Notes under the pieces: model-generated
Told to the model about the DNA's origin: nothing
What the model saw: only the letters and a program-made list of their open reading frames with translations
Databases searched by the model: none
NCBI RefSeq assembly: GCF_049243985.1
Contig: NC_135379.1
Coordinates: 12,875,501-12,939,500, forward strand
Direction: 5' to 3'
Length of the DNA stretch: 64,000 bases
DNA from: Paroedura picta
Taxonomy: Eukaryota; Chordata; Lepidosauria; Squamata; Gekkonidae
Position numbers and translations under genes: made by a program
Part shown: piece after piece, positions 21,770 to 34,243 of the stretch
Layout of the letters: each line of letters starts with the position of its first letter
Position numbering within the stretch: the stretch's first letter is position 1

Positions 21770-23258
21770 CATGAGCCCAGCTACAGCTGCGGCTTGGGCC
21801 CTCCAAAGAACAACAGAGAAGGAATGCCTGTGTGAGGTTGCAGAAGCTTCCTTCATTACCGACAAGGATGCAAAGGTCCCTCCAGGTATGGCAGGAAAGC
21901 TGCCTCCTCCGGGAAGTTATCCTGAAGTATTCCTTTTGCACAATGGTTTTCATTTCCTGTAATTTGGAACTGGATGTCTTCACAGGAGATCACATGGTTT
22001 TCATTTACACAGGAAATCAAGCACAGCCACAAGTAAAGAGACTCTTTCCCCCTCTCCCTGCAGAAGGATAGTTTTGCAACTGTTGTGTATCTGAAGTCCA
22101 TTTTACCTCAGCCCTGAGCCTGTGATCTGCAATGTGATCTGCGGCTACACCCAGAACAGCAGATTTATTTCTGGCCTAGGATAATCCCTTTATACAAATA
22201 AACCAATATAATTTGTTTTCCTTCCCCTCTGCAGAAAACATATTAATCCCAGTTGTATGGGGAAACGTGGGGGGGAAGAGCCACCCCTCAAAGGACAGGG
22301 TAAAATATGTATTTTGAAGCAGGAAACATGCCCAGTAAAGTGGGATTTTAAAAGACCCATGAGATTTAAAAAAAATCAAATTAAAATGGGAAAGGCCATT
22401 TTAAAAGACAGGATTAATCAGGAGGGTCGTACGAACTGACCTGTGTGAGAGAGTTCTAGAGGGTAGATCTTTGGATTAAAAATATTTTATGAGGCTGTGC
22501 CAATAAAAACCAAAATAACCTTACTTCCTGTAGTAGGTTTTTCGGTTTTTTGCCCCTGTGTTTTACAGGGAGATTTTTATCTAAGAGCTGAGCTATAGGA
22601 ACACAGCGATTATGTTTCAATGTAGAGAAAAAAAGAGCTCCAGATTGGTATCAAGGCTCAAACAGATGCTATGTGGGAAAGCCAAGATTTTATCTCCCAT
22701 GTTTTTTGTTCTCGACTTCAAAGCAACTGTTAAAGATTGGTAATAGGTATTTAACTTCCCCCCCCTCCCCATATAGTTCCCAATTCTAAATCACTCTCAA
22801 AGCTTCTATTAGATTGTGTGTGTTTGTGTGTCTGTGTGTGTAGGGGGGGGGGGGATACTGATAACTATGAGGCTAGCATCTTCTCCATGCTAAGAGGTAA
22901 TAGCGGCTTTGAGGGATTCTTTAGATCTGGGAAACAGACCGGCATGGGAGAGTGATCTCCTTCCTTTCCAGGCCTGATCTCAGACCCACTTTAATCCTTC
23001 AGGCAGCGGGGGGGGGGGGACTCATTGAGCCGCAAACATATGACATCATAGGCGACATCCGTCACGTGACAGGAACAAGAGAAGCAGATGTTGCTGAACT
23101 TGCCCATGCTAAAGTAACCCTCCCCATTGATTACTGGCTTGGCTGCTCTCCTCAGTGTTAAGGGTTGCCAGGCATTGGCTATTAGTGGGGGAGAGAGGGG
23201 AATGATGTTTCTCCACTGGCGTAACGAGGTTTGCCAACATTTTCAGGTTCCTCCCAAG
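21770..23258. other. non-coding stretch without recognised content
   Basis: No gene recognised. A TG-rich/poly(G) tract lies at 22816-22855 and a poly(G) run near 23011-23019. Confidence 0.4.
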
Positions 23259-23323
23259 CAGGGGTGAGCAAACTGTGGCTCTCCAGATGCCCATGGACTA
23301 CAATTCCCTTGAGCCCCTGCCAG
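23259..23323. mobile_element. single-arm copy of the palindromic hAT-type MITE
   Basis: CAGGGGTGAGCAAACTGTGG, then ctccagatgcccatggacta and attcccttgagcccctgcca; the second arm is missing. Confidence 0.75.
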
Positions 23324-23994
23324 ATCCTAGTCCAAAAGCCTATCCACTATACGAAAAGGGCTCTTTACGACATTTCGAATTCAATTTGGATTGTCATCTG
23401 CATGCTTTTTAAAAAAATCCTCGGAAACTCTTTGATAGCCTGCTTGCTGTGCAAGAAGATAAATTTTCAAAAATGTCCAGCTGCTCAACTGAATCGAGCA
23501 AAATACATTTTGTAACTGGATTGCCTAAGCTGCTTTCAGTCCCCGTCTGGGAGAAAGGTAGAGTATAAGTATCTACATAAGTAACAAAATCAGTATTCAG
23601 GCCATCAGCACCAGTTTCTTGCAGCTAGATAGCATTCCCCACCACTTCCCGTGTACGAACAGGGATGCTTTCGCCTGGCGCAAATAGCCCACCCTGCAGT
23701 TGTGCGTGCCATGTTTTGCCGCGGTGGTGGGGGTGTTACTCCCACAAGGGTGCATGACAACGCAATCCCACCTTCATGGAAAGTTTAAAAAATGCCCTGT
23801 TTGGCTCTGCACCACCCTGAGGCTAAATGGGGTGTTTCTGTCCCTGATGGGACACCATAGGCAGAGGAGGATCCAGGCCGGGAAGGCCCGGCTTTTCCCT
23901 GCATGTGTGGGCCTCGCCCAGGATAGGTGCTAATGGTGCCCGCAGCAGAAAAGGGAAGAACAAATTTCCCTTGTTGTGAGGCATCGAAGGCCCT

Positions 23995-24285
23995 GAAGAA
24001 GAAGAAGGAGAAGAAGAAGAAGAGTTGGTTCTTATATGCCGCTTTTCTCTACCTGAAGGAGGCTCAAAGCAGTTTACAGTCGCCTTTCCTTTCCTCTCCC
24101 CACAACAGACACCCTGTCGGGTGGGTGAGGCTGAGAGAACCCTGAGATTCCTGCTCAGTCAGAACAGTTTTATCAGTGCCATGGTGAGCCCAAGGTCACT
24201 CAGCTGGCTGCATGTGGGGGAGTGTAGAATCGAACCTGGCATGCCAGATTAGAAGTCCGCACTCCTAACCACTACACCAAACTGT
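23995..24285 (-). repeat. tRNA-derived SINE (family A), full length
   Basis: Minus-strand copy with a GAAGAAG-rich tail at the left and an A box (GTGTAGTGGTTAGGAG on the minus strand) and B box (GGTTCGATTC) at the right. One of the better-preserved copies. Confidence 0.87.
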
Positions 24286-25371
24286 TAAGTGAGCCAGGGC
24301 CGGGCCCATATCAATGTCAGGCATAAGCGAGAATTTGTCCACTGCCATGCGAGCGCCAGGACTGCCTCTTACCTCCTGTGCATAATCAGCCTCAGATATG
24401 CATATTTTATTCTAGTGCTTAATCTGCTTCTCCCCCCTTCTTGCATATACTAAATCTAGCCCTGTTTGTATTTTAGTTTATATCCTGCCTGTGGGTGGTG
24501 GGCCTTAGACCTACAACCAGCCATAGGTGGATTACATTTGAGGATTACATTCTAAGGGCGATACGACCTGTGCAGTTCTTAGGGCATCGTTTTCAATACC
24601 TCACATGCTTTGCATTTTGATTAAAAGTTCAGCACAGAATGTTGGTCTGACCTGAACAGAGCAATCCAATTGGTTTGCGGGGGAGTCTTGCATTTCGCCT
24701 CCTCTGACCAGCTCTTTGATATTTTTGCCTGTGAAAAAGCTGAAGGTTACGGCTTTCACCGGCAAGGTAGCGCAGTGGTTCTAATGAGATTCAGCTCCAA
24801 GCTATCTAACTGAAAATGTCACCTGGAGAGGCTGGGGAAAAGCTTGACCTTCAACCTGTTCATGTAAGATCACGAACCAGCGTTTGGTAACATTAGTCCT
24901 CTATGCAAATGCCAGTTCTTTCTTTTGATTATTTATCTGTAGAACTGGCCACGGTGAGCATTTCCATGGGTTTGTTTTGTAATGTCTTTGCATTAAGGTC
25001 TATGTTTCTGGATTTCAGACATGGGTGTCTAATCATAATAAGCCCTTGATTTTTCACTGGTGATAACCTTCTGAGCTTGCTAGCATTCCTGAGGGGAAAA
25101 CATATCAAGGAGCATGGATAACTCACACCTAATCTTACCCCCTACCCACCCACCCTGCTTCCTCACTCAAACTCTGTGGCAAATCTGTGATAAAACTCTA
25201 GTAGGTGAGATCTTCACACAAGTTGACTTCTGAAATACCCTCTTACTGGAAAAGACAATCGGGCTAGGAAAATTAAAGGTGGCAGGAAAAGAGCATGACC
25301 CAACACTGCATGAATCAAGGAAGCTGTGGCCCTCAATTTGCAAGTGCTGAGCAAGATTGTTAACCATAGAG
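24286..25371. other. non-coding stretch without recognised content
   Basis: Possible LINE-tail debris at 24470-24545 (atcctgcctgtgggtggtgg). No gene recognised. Confidence 0.4.
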
Positions 25372-25568
25372 GTTGTGGTTCGGAGGCAAAACCTCTGCTG
25401 TGCATGCAGAACATCCCAGGTTTAATCTCAGTCATTCCAGTTCAAAGAACCAGACAGTAGGTGATGGGAAATATCTCTGCATGGACAGCCACTGACAGTC
25501 TGAGTCAACAAGACTTACTTTGATGAACCGATGGTCTGGTTAGTATAAGGAGGCTTTGTGTGTGTAAA
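25372..25568 (+). repeat. tRNA-derived SINE (family B)
   Basis: Head ggttcggaggcaaaacctct and gctgtgcatgcagaacatcc, B-box-like ccaggtttaatctcagtcat, then cagtaggtgatgggaaatat, gccactgacagtctgagtca and gtataaggaggctttgtgtg. Confidence 0.7.
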
Positions 25569-25585
25569 AGGATGTTTTGGAGATC

Positions 25586-25634
25586 ACTGATTCATAGTCA
25601 CCATAAGTCAAAAGCAACTCTGCAGGTGTGTAAT
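25586..25634. repeat. possible Bov-B-like SINE tail fragment
   Basis: agtcaccataagtcaaaagc resembles the 'cataagtcrgaascgactt' tail shared by Bov-B-mobilised SINEs. Very short. Confidence 0.3.
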
Positions 25635-27235
25635 AGAGAAGGAAAGGAATGGTGCACCAAAAGACATGTGCACAAGTTAATTCTAGGAATTCTACAAAGT
25701 CAGGAGGAATGGAGGAATGGGTGCAGTAGAATTTTGAAACTGTTACCCAACTGGACCCAGAGAAGGGGAAATTAGCTTTAAAAATTCCTTTCTGGACCCC
25801 TATAATAAAAAGGGGTCCAGAAAGAATAATGTGAGACCTTTCATCTATATATACTAGAGTAGATCTCGGTAAGGGTACATAAATACAATCAGAAAGAAAG
25901 AATGATAAAGTTTGATTGGGGAAAAAACCCCACTACCTTTATTTTATATAAAATAAAAGTAAAAATGTAATGAATCTACATTGGGCACATGAGAACTAAT
26001 TAACCCTCCCCCCCCCCTTTCCAACACACACAAACACAGAGACAAGATGGGGCTAAGGAAAAGAAACTGGGTGGTTTCAGGGAAGGGGCATGCTATCTGA
26101 AATCAGGGGCTTGAAGTTTCAAGAGGCCCCCCAGGGGCAGATGCGAAGCAGTTGCAGGGGCCTTTTGGTAGTGGAGGAGGGATGTGGGGGCACTTTCCAC
26201 TGAGTTGTGATGGCCTTTTAATGGGAAAGGATACCATGGCTAGACATGGGCACCCAGGTACACAATTGGTCCAACATATGCCTTGTTGAAGTATTCCTTG
26301 GAGCAAGGGTTATGATTGTATTCGGCCTATCTTGGAGCTTAGCACTGAAAGATATTTTGTTCTTGAGAATATGCTCCTTGAACTAGGGGTCATTGCAAAG
26401 TTCCTGCACACTTTCCTCATTCCTGGGCTTTCAATGTCATGGCTGTAAACCATGAGATTTCCCAAGTTCCAGATCCCCTGGCACTTAGGCTCCAAAAGAG
26501 GGATACCTAAAACAACTAAATCCAAAACAAGAGGGGGATCCCACTGACCAGAGGGTCCCAGCTGGAGGAAGGAGCGGGTCCTTACTGAACAATAAAAAAT
26601 GAAGGGAACTCTCGTATCCTTAACCGAGTTACGTTTTATGCTGAACAATTAAGCCACTTGTTGAATGGGGACTAGAACTCAACATTTCCTTCGCAACCTC
26701 GATGACCTCTTCTTGTGCAACTGAAACGGAGTGGGCAAAACTGTCCAGGGCCTGTTTGCAGAGTATCGTGTTGTCCTAGAGAAGTCGTGTATCGGATTTT
26801 TAATTGATTTCCCTCCTGCAGATTCCACTTTCAGAATGCAACCGTAGGAACAACATTCCTTCAGATAAAGCGAGATGCTTTTTTCCCCCCCAGGGAAAAA
26901 GAAACCCTTTGCAACTCTGCTATTAGCATGCCTGCCAAGGACTGACAGTGTACTGGATGCAGAAACAGTGGCTTCCTTAGCAACTCGACACAAACAACCT
27001 TTGTTAAGACGAGGAAACCGACTCAATATAGCATGACTGCGGTATCTGTTAGATAGCACGAGACGTCTGTGTGCCTGAAAATTAGCCCTTTTGAAATGGC
27101 GAGAGGACTCCCTGCTTCCTTTAATATATATCCTGTCCCAGAACGGTAGTTATTTTCTGTCCAGGCCAAAAGTGGGGGCAAGAAATGTCGCAGGAACTCT
27201 GCTTCCCCTGAGCTAGAACTGGAGATATACAGCGT
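25635..27235. other. non-coding stretch without recognised content
   Basis: No convincing gene or repeat. Open frames of 100-134 codons on the minus strand (26310-27427) have no domain and run across repeat boundaries. Confidence 0.4.
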
Positions 27236-27239
27236 GGCT

Positions 27240-27432
27240 TCAAAGGACAGTAAACTACAGGCTAGGTTGGTCAGGTCAGGCCTTGGAAGCTGAGCAGGAG
27301 ACCTCAAGGGAAGTCCAGGATTATGAAAGGGGGGCAGATAATGGTAAATCACCTCTGTTAGTCTTTTGCCTTGGAAACTTTTGGGGTTGCCATAAATCGG
27401 TTTCAACTTGATGGCATTTACATACACACACA
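27240..27432 (+). repeat. 5S rRNA-derived SINE (5S-Sauria-like)
   Basis: Contains ggccttggaagctgagcagg (compare the 5S rRNA internal promoter region GATCTCGGAAGCTAAGCAG), then ggcagataatggtaaatcac, cctctgttagtcttttgcct and a ccataaatcggtttcaactt Bov-B-like end with an acacac tail. The 5S-like head is partial. Confidence 0.75.
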
Positions 27433-27469
27433 GTTAATTTTGATCATATAACGTTCCTCAGAGAGCTCT

Positions 27470-27956
27470 TGAGCAATGCCAACCACCTAAGGACCCCTGG
27501 CCCTAAAGAAATACATATGGCCTCAATCAGAGCCAGGGCCTTTTTGGCCTAGGCTCCCGCCTGGTAGAATAAACTCCTGGAAGAGATCAGGGCCTTACCT
27601 GAACTTCCTGGGTTCCACAGGGCCTGCAACATGGAGCTCTTCTGCTGGGCCAATGGTTGAGGCCAGCTAGATAACAGCTACATCAAAGTCCTGGGCGTCC
27701 CTCCCGCTCCCTCTGCCCTCCTTTTCTCCTCCAACTCCTCCTAACACCCAACATCTTTCTGGTTACAAATTCTTTATTCATCCCAGTAATCATGGCTGAT
27801 GCAAATCGTGATTAATCTGTGGTTTAAAAATAAAATCTTAATTTTATTTTATATACGTATATGTGAATTGTATTGTATTGGTTTTATTGAGTTTTTAGGC
27901 TGTGTAAACTGCCACGAGACAGTATGTCCGAGAGAGGTGATATATTAATTACTAGA
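27470..27956 (+). mobile_element. truncated L2-like LINE 3' end
   Basis: The plus strand has the decayed equivalent of the ORF2 C-terminus (atatggcctcaatcagagcc, cctggtagaataaactcctg, gcaacatggagctcttctgc). It is followed by about 300 bp of 3' UTR and the pre-tail 'ttaggctgtgtaaactgcca'. Confidence 0.65.
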
Positions 27957-28092
27957 TGAATGAATGAATGAATGAATGAACTAACGAAACAACGAAACAA
28001 TGAACGAACTAATGAATGAAACAACGAACAAACGAATGAGCAAAACAATGAATGAATGAATGAATAAATGAATGAATGAATGAATGAATGAA
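27957..28092. repeat. degenerate (TGAA)n tail microsatellite
   Basis: About 135 bp of gaat/gaac-type units following the L2-like 3' end. TGAA units are the expected tail of L2 elements. Confidence 0.85.
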
Positions 28093-29221
28093 ATCGCCCA
28101 ACATGTTGGTACAAGTATTATATGATCTAAGAGGCAAAAAGTTAAAGCCTATCAAATATTACCCATTACTCCAATGAAAATCTGTCACATCTACATTACT
28201 GCAAACTGAGTAATGATTCTCTTTTGCCAGAGGATCACAACCTGCAGTCTCTGTGGTGTGAAGAAAGTACTTCATCAGAGAATGCTTTGAACCCACTAGC
28301 TCAGAGATGGCCATTCTTTCAGTAAGTGTGCCATGTGTTAAAACCACAATGCAAGAGAATGCCACTTCTTGTGGCTTTCTTCCTGTCGTGTGTTTTTGCC
28401 TTTGGTTTTCTGACCCACAGAGTAAGCAACAACACTACAGTGTAGGTGCCAGCAGAAACAAATTTATTTATTTATTTATTTATTTATTTTTTGTTTGTTT
28501 ATTTATTTATTGACATCTGCTCCAGGTCCCCTCTTGAAGCTGCCTATGCTTGTAACCGCTACCACTTCCTACTGTTGTGAATTCCATGTGTTAATTGCTG
28601 TTGGTTGCTTCTTAGATCTCTAAATACTTCCTATACGAACACGTTACTATTCATTTATTCCGGTCACATTTGAATGGGAGAAGCAACAAAAACCCTGTTG
28701 TGCCAGGATGCGAGATATGGATATATCATGATGCTGTTTAGCAACAACTGTGTCATTTGTTGCTGTTGACAGCGAAATAAATTAGTGTGATCAACACAAT
28801 TTCTCCAAAACAGCTAAGTTAAAACAGATGGCTTAAAATAGTTTTGTAGGGCCCATTAGCCCAAGTTTACATGTATGTATAGATATCAGTTCAGTTGACA
28901 ACATATGGTGCCTATTTACTGTTTTTGCAACGGAACGCTCACTTCTACAGCTTCATCACGATGAAAGAGGTTGAAGGGTTGTTTAGCTTTCGTTTGCAGA
29001 GATCTATGACTTGCTAATTTACAGAAGGAAACTGGGGTTCTGAGCCTGGGGATAGAGAAGGAAGCCGCTGCAATAATTCAACTAATAAACAGAAGACGGT
29101 AGAACGTAATGTCACATTTGTATATTCACGCAGTGGACTCTTAAAGCATATTGATAGCCATTTCCCCACAAAACGATGCTTAGTTTATTTCCACACCCAC
29201 AAAGAAGGAATCTTCCCCAAC
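28093..29221. other. non-coding stretch with an (ATTT)n tract
   Basis: An (attt)n microsatellite at about 28460-28511, possibly joined to a LINE tail. Otherwise nothing recognised. Confidence 0.45.
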
Positions 29222-29452
29222 AGCCAAAATGATGCTGATACTGTTTTTGATGCTGTTTGTGACACTGTTTTGATGTTTTAACATGTGTCTTTAATATTCT
29301 GATTCAATCATAATCTAATTGATTGGTTTAAATTGTACTGTTTTTATATTTACATGATGTACACCACCCTGATACAGCCTTGTTGGGAGGGCTGTTGGGA
29401 AATAACAATAATAACAACAACAACAACAACAATAATAAATAACAACAATAAT
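29222..29452 (+). mobile_element. L2-like LINE 3' end with (AAC/AAT)n tail
   Basis: Contains gatgtacaccaccctgatac and a gttgggagggctgttgggaa pre-tail, then about 50 bp of aac/aat units. Confidence 0.6.
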
Positions 29453-29953
29453 AATGCTGCACATGAGCACACACATATGCACACGATTCTGAGAACATCT
29501 TACCATGAGTTATTTGGATGGTTGATTTAGGCAGGAAAAGGTCTTTCCCAACATTTCCTTACCCAAGAAGATGGCCCTTCAGAGTTTTTGAATTCTTGAT
29601 CTAGGTTGCTGACAGCTCCAGAGGAAAATGCTGTGTCCTTAATTCCTCCAGTCTGCAGGCTGAAAAAAATCTCGACCCGATGAGCCTCAAAATGAGACAC
29701 CTACAAAACCAAACCTAACTCATGTATATAAAGCATACAGAAAGCATGCAGACTAAGGTGCATCTCCACCAGAAGGTGCATCTCCACCAGAAAGGTGGTT
29801 TTCAATGAGGAGGAATGCTTCTTTTCCATAACAGAATGGAGCAGTCAAGCATGTGACGTCAGCTTTCTGGAATGGCACAATCCAGAAAGGCTGTACCCCC
29901 TTGCCTATTTGAGCTCGCTGTCTTTTACCACCAGACAGGCACCTTTCAGAATG
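29453..29953. other. non-coding stretch without recognised content
   Basis: A short tandem duplication (aaggtgcatctccaccag, twice, 29757-29791) is the only structure seen. Confidence 0.4.
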
Positions 29954-29961
29954 GTTTGAAC

Positions 29962-30086
29962 CAGGCGTAGTCAAACTGCGGCCCTCCAGATATCCATGGG
30001 CTACAATTCCCATGAGCTTCGCTGGCAGGGGCTCATGAGAGTTGCAGTCCATGGACATCTGGAGGGCTGCAGTTTGACTACCCCTG
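29962..30086. mobile_element. palindromic hAT-type MITE, copy 5
   Basis: A 125-bp copy, slightly shortened around the centre. Exact 8-bp duplication gtttgaac (29954-29961 and 30087-30094). Several arm mismatches indicate an older copy. Confidence 0.9.
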
Positions 30087-30094
30087 GTTTGAAC

Positions 30095-31267
30095 GGTCCC
30101 CTTTCTGATCAGAGGGAAGGAAAGCTGAATTTCCAATGCTTCACTTGTTTGCCACTTCTTTTTAGGGGAAGGATGTTTCAGCTCTTTAGCTGCTCTTGTT
30201 AATCCAGGCACAGCAGAAGAGTTTCAGGGGCTTCCGCAGCTGCAGGTAATCAGGATTACTCATACAGTGCAGCCGACAATGGGCCGAGGTTGAGCTGAAA
30301 CAATTCATTTGATATTGAAAGCAATGAGGACGCTTGAGATGTCTTAAATAAAGGCAGCCAGTAGATCTCTCTCTCACTCTCTATTTTCCTTTGCAGTCTG
30401 GAAAAAATGATAATGAAATATTGGTCAAATACAGTTTAATTGAGGCTTAATGACTCTCCATATAATTCGAACGACATCAGCAAGGTAGTTTCGGGTGGTC
30501 GTTCAAAGCCATGTGTTAACAGTATAACGGTGTTTCTACATATCTCATGTAAAAATATGATGCGCAGATACAACTTACGGCAGCGCGGCTTCAGGATAAG
30601 TGAATTAAATTGTTTTCTAGGAATTTTATTTCTGAAGGCATGATACGGTTCTCAAATTCTGTGAGTGAGTGAGTGAGTGAGTGAGTGAGTGAGTGAGTGA
30701 GTGAGTGAGTACACACGTACATACCAGCCGGTTTCATATTGTGTTACAAAAAGAAGTACATTTGATAAAAAGATTGTCTGGAAAACAAGCATAGCCACTC
30801 CTGAATCAGAACAGAATGTAGATGAGCAAGAAACTCTTTGATAAGAGTTGGGATCCTTGCTATCGGATGTGTGGCAATGTCCACTCCGGATCCCACCATT
30901 TCCCTAAAGGGCACCCATTCCAAGTTCCTTTTTGTAAAAAAGGGATCAACAACATGAGCATTTGGATCTAGAGCTGGAAGTAGAACACCCACTTTGAAGA
31001 AGGTCCCAAATTCATGTCCTGGAATTCTCCTGTTGAAAAGATCTCACCTATCAGGGTGGTGGAATACCATGGCTGGTGGCCTTGAAGTCCTTTTACCAGT
31101 CAGCACAGACCGGGTGGATGGTCCAAGGCTCCCATCCTGCATCAAGTAACTCTTTATGTTCTCTAACAGTGAGATTACAACTCAGCCCTTGTGGATTTGA
31201 AGTCGTTCAGAGGAGCGATGAACATTGGCTGACGGTGAAAACATTAGCTGTGAAACAAGCAGACGTG
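30095..31267. other. non-coding stretch with a (GAGT)n tract
   Basis: A (gagt)n microsatellite at about 30661-30709. No gene recognised. Confidence 0.45.
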
Positions 31268-31360
31268 GAATGATATTAGGGTTGCCACCATCAGATTGGA
31301 AAATACCTGGGGGAGTGGGATTGGGCCGTGGGGAGTCCCTCCATTGGAGAAAGTGGGTGG
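31268..31360. repeat. partial GTTGCCA-terminal element
   Basis: Starts attagggttgccaccatcag and continues aaaatacctgggggagtggg. The rest is lost. Confidence 0.45.
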
Positions 31361-32060
31361 CTGTGAAATGCGGCAAAGAGGGAGAGCTCTCCAAGTGTAT
31401 GTAAGAATTGGCTGCATATTTTCTCTGGCTCAGTTTTTCCTCGACGAGCAAAGGCCTCCTACAGAAACGTCAAACATTTTCCAAGCAGCAGTCCACATAA
31501 AAGCGATTGGCTTGCGTCTCTGAAAAAGCACTTAAGGGGCAAATTTTACAAGCAGATGTCAGTGTTTGGGGATCCGTTTGACGTAGTCGAATGGGCTGGT
31601 AACCCCACTGGCATCGTGCGCTGGGCCATGCCCGGCAGTGACTGCAGAATCTCAGCATGTTTCTAGGAGACCCAACAACAGCACCTTACAAAGGAAGTCC
31701 AAGGGGATGTAGATCACAAGGGTGGAACTTTAATTGAAGAAAATCCAAGTTCACAACAGTATTGGTTTGTATCTTCAGTTTCAGATGAGTCTCCCAGGCA
31801 AGGGTACTGGACAAACTTGTAAAGTATGTCTGCACCACATGAAATTGCTCTGCTCAGGTTTTCTGCCAGTTGAACGATCAGGTTTCTGCCGAAGCATCCT
31901 GGGAATTGTAGTTTGGTGAGGAGCTGATGATTCTCCTTTAGGAAATCCTGAGAATGCCAGGAAAGTCACATGAGAAGAACCTTGATGTAAGGACCTGACA
32001 AAAAGCCTTACCCTTGTCTTGAGGATCTCCATGCAAATTAATGGCATAATACAAAACCAT
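31361..32060. other. non-coding stretch without recognised content
   Basis: No gene or clear repeat recognised. Confidence 0.35.
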
Positions 32061-32569
32061 TATTTATTTTATTTTCATTTGTATTTGAATTTATATCCCA
32101 CCACTCCCACAAACTGGCTCGTGGCTGGTAACAAAACTCCCCCAATAATAAAATCTCCATAGCAATCTAAACCAGTCTAAAAAAAACCCACCAATATAAA
32201 ACCAACCCTTGATAGCAAAAGACTCCCTCATCTCCCAGCTCACAGACCTTTTTACAAGGTGCCTCAGGGGGACCACCCCAGGGGGAGCACGATGATCTAG
32301 CAGCTCAATGAGAGGCCCAAATCTTTCTTCCCCTGGCCTCAACCAAAAACCTGATGGAAGAGCTCCATTGTACAGTCTCCGTGGAACTGTGAAAGCTCCA
32401 TCAGGACCTTCAGCTCTCCCGGAAGCTCATTCCACCAGGTAAGGGCAAGGACCAAAAAGGCCCTGGACCTGGTTGAGGCCAGGTGAACCTTCCTCAGGCA
32501 GGGGACCCCAAACAGATTCATACCTGCAGAGCATAAAGTCCTGTGGGGGGGGCATAAGGAGATATTATA
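32061..32569 (-). mobile_element. truncated L2-like LINE 3' end
   Basis: The minus strand encodes RKVHLASTRSRAFLVLALTW, then WNELPGELKVLMELSQFHGD and MELFHQVFG, an ORF2 C-terminus homologous to 2441-3010. A 3' UTR with tttatttta-type tail lies to the left. A Sauria SINE was inserted at its truncated 5' side. Confidence 0.75.
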
Positions 32570-32852
32570 AAGGTAAAGGTATCCCCTGTGCAAGCACCGA
32601 GTCATGTCTGACCCTTGGGGTGACGCCCTCTAGCATTTTCATGGCAGACTCAATACAGGGTGGTTTGCCAGTGCCTTCCCCAGTCATTACCGTTTACCCC
32701 CCAGCAAGCTGGGTACTCATTTTACCAACCTCGGAAAGATGGAAGGCTGAGTCAACCTTGAGCCGGCTGCTGGGATCGAACTCCCAGCCTCATGGGCAAA
32801 GCTTTCAGACTGCATGTCTGCTGCCTTACCACTCTGCACCACAAGAGGCTCT
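32570..32852 (-). repeat. Sauria SINE, full length with 16-bp target-site duplication
   Basis: Minus-strand copy: head agcctcttgtggtgcagagt, B box GGGAGTTCGATCCC, then the body cttggtaaaatgagtaccca-like region, and a Bov-B-like tail (gggtcagacatgactcggtg, cttgcacaggggataccttt). An exact 16-bp duplication ataaggagatattata flanks it (32554-32569 and 32853-32868). Both promoter boxes look intact; it is a fairly young copy. Confidence 0.93.
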
Positions 32853-32868
32853 ATAAGGAGATATTATA

Positions 32869-34069
32869 ATATATTATAAAGATATTATATATTATAAATC
32901 TGATGCTTTACTTCTAGAATGTCCACACTGTGCAGTCGGATAAAATGCATTTCAGGGTAAGTTTTAAATCACAGAGAATGCTGTGTGTGACTCTTATGGG
33001 ACACATGCACCCTCTGGCACATGACAAAGCACATTGGGGTAAAGGATTTAGAGACAAACATCATAACTGCTCAAAGGTGTTGCTACCTTTCGGTCTGAAC
33101 GTATTCCTGTTAAACCTCCCTTGCTAGAGATCTCTGTCCTTCTACCTCTCATCTATGATAATTGTTTCCAATAGTTTGTGCCAAAGATGGTCTGGGAATG
33201 GGAATCTAGGAACACAGCCAGCTGTCTTGCGCTGGCCAACAAAGTGGCTGCTGGCAAGTTCTTGTGGTCACGGAGGAGTTGGAGAGTTAGACCTGTGGAA
33301 AAGAAAAAAGAAAACCTGCAAGTGGTATCCATAAATCTCAGGAGCAAACGAGAGAGATGCCAAGGAGTGCTCCCACGCTGCTACCCCCCCCCCTTTAAAA
33401 AGAAGCCTTACCGCGTTGAGTCCCTAAGAGGTGTTCCCAAATAAAAAGTGGAGATTTGAGAGAACGTCTCCAACTGCTTGCTCAGAGCTCACTGTTTACC
33501 CAGGCGGATGTCAAGACAGGATTCACGGGCGTGAATGACCTCAAACCCCACTGGTGCGAATGACATCAGACCTCTAATAAAGGCTTCTATGGGGCTCCAG
33601 ATCTGATACTGGGGATCCGACATAGGACTTTTCCTACAGACCTAGCAAAGACATGCTTGGTACCATGTGTGTAAGACTGCCAACGTCCAGGAGGTATAAC
33701 AAAGTATAAACACTCCTGTCTGGCCAGGAGTGGCAGGATACAAGTTCAATAATAAAAGTAATCAACGGAGCCACAATAGATCGATAACGCAAACGCAAAC
33801 AGCACAACAGTGATTGTGTGAACACGCACTAATAAGCCATGACAATAATCGAGAGTCCTTTTTCAAACCACATTGTTCCAAACAATACAAAGTGCAGTTG
33901 TTTCAGACCAATAACCAACAATGGCTATTGTGTTTTGAACTCTTTGAAATGATGATTTTATGAACTTATGCAGATCGTGAGTGGGTGAGCAAGAAGGGAT
34001 GTGCTGGTGTTTGTCTCTTGTGGCCCTTCCTTGCATACCCAGGGAATTGTTGATCACCACTATGGGCTG
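32869..34069. other. non-coding stretch without recognised content
   Basis: No supported gene or repeat. Confidence 0.4.
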
Positions 34070-34243
34070 GTAGGTAAATTTCCTCCAGGCCAGGCTGGAT
34101 TCTGGAGATTTTGGGTGGGGGGATCACTTGGGCATGACACTGGAGTCACTGTGGGTGGGCAGGGAGTTGTGAGTTCTTACATTGGACTAGATGACCCTGG
34201 AGGTCCCTTCCAATGCTATGATTCTGTTCTATGATTCTAATTT
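34070..34243 (+). mobile_element. CR1 LINE 3' end
   Basis: Ends ttggactagatgaccctgga, ggtcccttccaatgctatga and ttctatgattcta: the CR1 terminus with its octamer-like tail. Confidence 0.88.

Noticed and set aside
27957-28092. Regularly spaced gaat/gaac units considered as a CRISPR-like array
   Set aside because: They are a degenerate tetranucleotide tail of a LINE without unique spacers, in a vertebrate genome.
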